Made by a program: the position numbers and the translations under genes. Shown one piece after another: positions 59,987-64,000 of a DNA stretch of 64,000 bases (positions within the stretch are counted from its first letter, which is position 1; every line of letters starts with the position of its first letter). A model generated the notes under the pieces. It saw only the letters and a program-made list of their open reading frames with translations. It was not told the origin of the DNA and ran no database searches. Source of the DNA: Macrostomum hystrix (taxonomy: Eukaryota; Platyhelminthes; Macrostomidae); assembly GCA_950097015.1 (NCBI GenBank), contig CATNEN010000031.1:1674001-1738000 (forward strand). Direction: 5' to 3'.

Positions 59987-60479
59987 CGTATGCTTGTTAG
60001 CGCTTGCTGATGCGCATTAAACGTTTTACTTATTGGCTTCTTGGTAGTAGGCAAAGTACGGCAATTGCCTGTTATAAAAGCTATAATATGCTAATATAAA
60101 AGCGCCAATTTTTAGGTGTTGGTTAGTTCCAAAAAACGAAAAAAGAATGACTAATTGAGCCGTAGTACCTCCTGTAAACATTTGGAGCACAGTGCTTACA
60201 ATAGAACAATTCAAATAGATCTAGTAGGGTTCTGAAGTTTTTAATTCTGAATAAAAGAATTGTTTTAAAAGTTTCGATGTACCAACACTTCGGTGCATTC
60301 TAATCTTAGCGGATTTTTTAGAATGAAAGTACATAATTAAATTATCTAATTTTCTTCTACACGCAGATTCATTCTGTGCATTCGACCATAGACTAAGAAA
60401 ACTCTGCTCTTTCCTCAACTGGAATATATTGTAGCTGCATATTGTAGCAAGCATAAGAATACACAGGCACGACTTTTGG

Positions 60480-60536
60480 CCACCGATCTTCAGTTTAATT
60501 AATTAATTTGATCTGTGCACGGATCTAAGTTTACAG
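60480..60536 (+). other. Possible 5' UTR exon end of the CAP gene
   Basis: A near-perfect donor TTACAG|GTAAGTG at 60536/60537 lies 398 bp before the first coding exon acceptor. No in-frame ATG is seen just upstream, which fits a non-coding leader exon. The 5' limit is unknown. Confidence 0.4.
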
Positions 60537-60714
60537 GTAAGTGTAGCCTTACGAGTATATTTTTATATATCTTTGACCTAAAAATCGTCTGGGATAAATA
60601 AAGTTTGATTTTAAATTGAACGGATGGCCTCATTCACATTCAAATACAGTGACCATTACCATTACGAAGATCCATCTTCGATAAAAGGTTCACAGGGCTC
60701 TGTCTTTCATTGCT

Positions 60715-60885
60715 TACGTGGGGGGCCAGATGTATAACCATGCAGTGGCACAGCTGCTGTACAAGAGACTTATGTACAGCTGTTCAGTCCATGGACTGGG
60801 GGCCCACCAGTCGAGCTCTCACTCCGGACCTCTCAGTCAGTAATCTGAACCCCCCTAACCAGTGGACTACAACCTCCAGCCATTT
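60715..60885 (-). mobile_element. SINE family A in the 5' intron of the CAP gene
   Basis: Minus-strand: TTGTAGTCCACTGGTTAGGG (A box), GACTGAGAGGTCCGGAGTGA (decayed B box), palindrome CAGTCCATGGACTG (60785-60798) and ATGTATAACC at the tail side. The middle is shortened. Confidence 0.75.
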
Positions 60886-60942
60886 GCTGGCAAAAGTTTG
60901 GATACCATATCTCATATCTCTTTAATTTTTTCAGGAGTCAGC

Positions 60943-61876
60943 ATGAAGGATTTCGAGAACCAGATGCTTGAGTCACACAATCAGTTACGCGCCCTCCACG
61001 GGTCGCCACCGTTGCGCCCTAACGCCAAGCTTTCTAAGCTGGCACTAAATTGGGCCAAGGTCCTGGCCGAAAAGGAAAAACTTGAGCACGATCCGAAATG
61101 GGAATCGTTGAAATTAGGCGAAAATGTGGCCATGAAATATCAGACAGGATTCACTGATTTTCCCGGTAAATATGTTGGTCGAATATTTTACAGTAAATAT
61201 CATGGTGTGCTAAGTGGAGACTTATAATATATACATAAAGAAACAATTAATTATACCATCATTTGCAACCGAGGCTGGGGAGACTTTAAATGGTCTATTT
61301 TTAGAATTCAGTTTAGAACGTTGAGGGCCAATCATTTAGAGCTTAGGAGCAGGAGAATTAGTTATTTATAGAACAGTGGGCTTGAGAGGCGAACAACCAA
61401 TCATAAAAAGCGGAGGGGTCGAAAAGTTTGGCGGTCTTTTTCTGTTTAACACTTGCATGAAAAATTTTATACCCTATCATCATCAGGAGACGTATTCTCA
61501 AAGATGTGGTATGATGAGATCAAACAGTACAAGTGGACCGGCAAGGATCAATTGGAGTGCGGTGAATATGACGCACAAACTGATTCATTTTCTTTATTTT
61601 GTACTACTATAGATAGTGATTGTCGCTACGGTATTTATTGATTTCGACGCAGGCCACTTCACCCAGCTCGTTTGGCGCTCCTCGACCGAGGTCGGCTTCG
61701 GCCGAGCCGTGTCTAAATCTGGCCGAGTCTACGTTGTCGGGCGCTACCAGCCTCCTGGCAACTACAGCGGAGAATTCGGCAAGAATGTACTGCCGACGTC
61801 GAATGGTGAGGCTGTTGTGAGACTAGTAAACAAAATTAAACAATCAATCAATATTAATCCGAATCAAGAAAACTAA
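60943..61876 (+). CDS. GAPR-1/GLIPR2-like CAP domain protein, 3 coding exons
   Basis: Coding exons 60943-61165, 61487-61561 and 61653-61876 (stop TAA); both introns are phase 1 and GT-AG. Product 173 aa, close to the roughly 154 aa of human GAPR-1. The start ATG lies 8 nt after an acceptor (TTTTTTCAG), and no signal peptide is present, as in the cytosolic/Golgi GAPR-1 branch and unlike secreted venom-allergen or CRISP branches. The fold is covered end to end: SHNQLRALHG (11-20), H49 in LEHDP, E60 in LGENVAM, E85 in WYDEIK, H101 in the CAP1 signature GHFTQLVW, and a CAP2-like RYQPPGNY. These are the four conserved CAP pocket residues. GAPR-1 relatives bind membranes and lipids; the role here is inferred. 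The exon 2 donor (TGCG|GTGAAT) was chosen because it restores GHFTQLVW. The C-terminus carries an extra Lys/Asn-rich tail. Confidence 0.9.
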
Positions 61877-61934
61877 TTTAAAGTGTCCCTGCATCCTTAG
61901 ATGCAGAAGAGATACCCCCGTGGTCTTCTGTTAA

Positions 61935-62075
61935 GGATAGTTGAAAACCGGTTAGGCTAGTGACGAGTTCAACCCACCCGCATATCTACCTCAGCTAGCT
62001 CTAATGCTTGTTCACCCCCATCCAGGGTTGAGATTCGAACTTCGGACCTCTCAGTCAGACATCAAAATTCCCCAT
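61935..62075 (-). mobile_element. Degenerate tRNA-like SINE fragment
   Basis: Minus strand: TGACTGAGAGGTCCGAAGTT, then CGAATCTCAACCCTGG (decayed B box) and AGCATTAGAGCTAGCTGAGG (compare the family A AGCTAATGC block). Lies just 3' of the CAP coding region. Confidence 0.5.
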
Positions 62076-62689
62076 AAGCGCAATTTTTTAGAAGAAACCT
62101 GTACCAATTCATCCTAAAAATGGTTCCTTTTTTGAAAGCAGTGCCAAACTCCAACAGCAACCTGGCGAACTCGGGCAGCCCAGGGGCAAATGAAAAAAAG
62201 CCCAGCTCAACCGAGGAAGCGAACTCGAACCCGGAGCCTGAGCACCCTGGTCTGTGATGCGCGCGTGTTGCTGACCGGCCCCGGGACTGAAGACTGGCCA
62301 ATCAGAGAGGCGCATCTTTGAGTAGCGGCAAAGCCCAAGCAAGCGCAGCAGCAGGAGAAACAGACTCGCCCCAAGATGTCCGAAGTGAATTCTCACAATT
62401 AAAGTTTTTTCTCTTCCGGCTTTGTGTTGCGCAGAAATAAAATTATTTGGCTATGAAAAAAATTTGAATTAGCATTTTATTGGCAAATCTCGTGGCGGAG
62501 ATGATCGAAAATTCTAGCAAGCATTTTATCAACGGCACAAATTTGACGGCGCGTTAACTTGCCGTCTTGCTTTTAGTGATTGGACTCTAAGACTTTGTTA
62601 CGAGTGAGTATAATTACTGTAACTATCTTAGTTTGAGCACATAATTTTACCTACTTCATGAGCAGTACCTAGTATCAAAACAGGAATCG
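62076..62689. other. CAP gene 3' flank
   Basis: An AATAAA at about 62436-62441 could be the polyadenylation signal of the CAP gene if its 3' UTR is about 570 nt. Overlapping 79- and 95-aa minus ORFs have no recognisable domain. Confidence 0.35.
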
Positions 62690-63290
62690 CAGCTAGATCA
62701 TTGCAGGAATCGTAGCTAGAATCATAGCAAGAATCGTAGCTAGAATCATAGCAAGAATCGTAGCTAGAATCATAGCAAGAATCGTAGCTAGAATCGTAGC
62801 TAGAATCAGAACAGGAATCGCAGCTAGAATATAGCAGGAATCGTGGCTAGAATCAGAACAGGAATCGCAGCTAGATCATTGCAGAAATCGTAGCTAAAAT
62901 CATAGCAGGAATCGCAGCTAGAATCATATCAAGAATCGTAGCTAGAATCGTAGCTAGAATCAGAACAGGAATCGCAGCTAGACCATTGCAGGAATCGTAG
63001 CTAGAATCGTAGCAGAAGTCGTAGCTAGAATCGTAGCTAGAATCGTAGCTAGAATCATAGCAAGAATCGTAGCTAGAATCGTAGCTAGAATCGTAGAAGG
63101 AATCGTAGAAGGAATCGTAGCTAGAATCGTAGCAGTAATCGTAACTAGAATCTTTGCAGAAATCGTAGCTTAGAATCGTAGCAGGAATCGTAGCTAGAAT
63201 CGTAGAAGAAATCGTAGCTAGAATTATAGCAGGAATCTAGAATCGAAGCAGGAACCGACACTGGAATCGTAGCAAGAGCAGTATCGAGAA
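62690..63290. repeat. Degenerate 12/24-bp minisatellite
   Basis: Tandem AATCGTAGCTAG and AATCATAGCAAG half-units, often alternating as 24-bp pairs, about 45 half-units, with drift to GAACAGGAATCGCAGC. Lies in the intergenic gap before the next gene. Confidence 0.93.
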
Positions 63291-63749
63291 TATTAGTGCA
63301 TCAGAGTTGCCTATTGTCTGTAGAAACGCCCCCACCGGGTGTTTCTCAATTCTGTCCATCAATAGTTAAAAGTAAGCAATGCACCGAGCAGTGCTCGAGT
63401 TCTGCATTATTTGCTGGCAAAAAATTACCAATTGGAGACCTTGAATGGAGTGCAGTGGGCGGGCAGAAGTGAATGAGCGGGGGTCTCACCTATAGTCTAC
63501 TAGCCTCTCTATTCTATAGTTATTTCGAGTCTCAGCATTGGAAAGGCAGTGTTGAAATGAGTTGAGTTGGACGCTGGGCGCACCCAAACCCACCCAACTA
63601 TTTTTTTCTAAATATCGCATCTGTAATCTTTTTGTGTGCAAGCAAAACTTTCATTGTTCGCCGCTCTGCCCTTCCCTATCGAAGCTATAGCGCTATAGAA
63701 TTTTATTTGGGAGAATTCTGATCAACAGAGAATTATCCCTACACTACAG
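63291..63749. promoter_or_regulatory. Upstream region of the right-hand gene
   Basis: About 460 bp of unique sequence. ATTATCCCTACACTACAG directly abuts the ATG at 63750 and looks like a pyrimidine tract plus AG acceptor, so the mapped start may be a 3' splice site (leader exon or trans-splicing). No convincing TATA box. Confidence 0.35.
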
Positions 63750-64000
63750 ATGGCCATCCGGCAGCTGAGCGTCTCGGCTGTGATCTTCCTGTTCGTCGGA
63801 CTGCACTGGTCGACGCTGTTTGTTGAAGCCTCGCTGGAGGCCGAAGTCTGCACGGCCAGCGCCGACTCGCCGTTCTCGTTGAGCGGACCCAGCTCGGCTG
63901 CCTCGGTGCGGCTTCCGGTGCTGGCCGCGCTGCGACGTCCGGGCACCGACGGCTTTGGCTGCTCCCGGCTGGCGGATGGTGAGGCCGCGAGTGCAATTTC
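63750..64000 (+). CDS. First exon of a secreted or membrane protein, truncated by window end
   Basis: An open GC-rich frame from ATG 63750 to the window edge. The N-terminus MAIRQLSVSAVIFLFVGLHW then STLFVEA is a clear signal peptide (basic residue, hydrophobic core, small residues before a likely cut). Then come an acidic stretch with Cys (EAEVCTAS), Ser/Pro/Ala-rich sequence and a second Cys (FGCSRLADG). A good donor GCGGATG|GTGAGG at 63978/63979, phase 1, may end the exon after about 76 codons. Codon use matches the GC-rich cadherin exons. The family is not recognised; phase 1 after a signal exon is common for extracellular modular proteins. Confidence 0.6.
   Translation, partial: MAIRQLSVSAVIFLFVGLHWSTLFVEASLEAEVCTASADSPFSLSGPSSAASVRLPVLAALRRPGTDGFGCSRLADGEAASAI

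Larger units (their letters stand above)
58228..60537. promoter_or_regulatory. Divergent 5' region between cadherin and CAP genes
   Basis: About 2.3 kb of AT-rich, unique DNA between the minus-strand cadherin start and the plus-strand CAP gene. A TTAG acceptor-like site (ATCAAATTTTAG on the minus strand) lies 9 nt before the cadherin ATG, so its 5' UTR may be spliced or trans-spliced. A (TA)n run lies at 58370-58388 and an inverted repeat at 59956-59986. No promoter element could be assigned with confidence. Confidence 0.4.

Overview
The window is invertebrate animal DNA. It has spliced genes with GT-AG introns, long AT-rich introns full of minisatellites, tRNA-derived SINEs and hAT-type MITEs, and no operons or bacterial-style gene packing. 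The domain content (a giant Fat-like cadherin and a GAPR-1-like CAP protein) and the fast-diverging cadherin repeats would suit a flatworm or another fast-evolving spiralian. The species cannot be fixed from sequence alone.

Region 8.8-58.2 kb (minus strand) is one gene. Sixteen exons (E1 58227-54882 to E16 9161-8816) were joined by hand. All 15 internal junctions have matching phase and restore cadherin motifs, and together they encode about 3,261 residues: a signal peptide, then about 29.5 extracellular cadherin (EC) repeats. No transmembrane segment, EGF or laminin-G domain is reached. The gene runs off the left edge, and the first 8.8 kb looks like its next intron. The repeat count exceeds Dachsous (27) and approaches Fat (about 34), so the best label is a Fat-like giant cadherin, partial.

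The introns carry most of the other content. Ten of the 15 complete introns hold at least one minisatellite, each with its own 16-42 bp unit, and several share a GGGAT(T/C) word. The largest is a 2.9 kb array of 17/15-bp monomers in the 12.9 kb intron 6, organised in a higher-order repeat of about 1,039 bp. The 13.7 kb intron 11 holds hAT MITEs with 8-bp target-site duplications that carry an internal 16-bp minisatellite; one MITE lies inside a nearly perfect 1,248-bp tandem duplication. Two SINE families (A: tRNA-derived with a conserved 14-bp palindrome in the body; B: Ser/Leu-tRNA-like head) are scattered throughout, in places nested, and they build most of intron 9.

Region 58.2-60.9 kb is an AT-rich divergent intergenic or 5' region. 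Region 60.5-61.9 kb (plus strand) encodes a complete 173-aa GAPR-1/GLIPR2-like CAP protein in three coding exons with the full His-Glu-Glu-His set. From 61.9 to 63.7 kb there is a SINE fragment and a 12/24-bp array. At 63750 a new plus-strand gene begins: an unidentified secreted or membrane protein with a signal peptide, cut by the window end.

Most long uninterrupted ORFs, including three of about 750-1,000 aa, are by-products of stop-free minisatellite units or shadows of the cadherin exons and are not genes.
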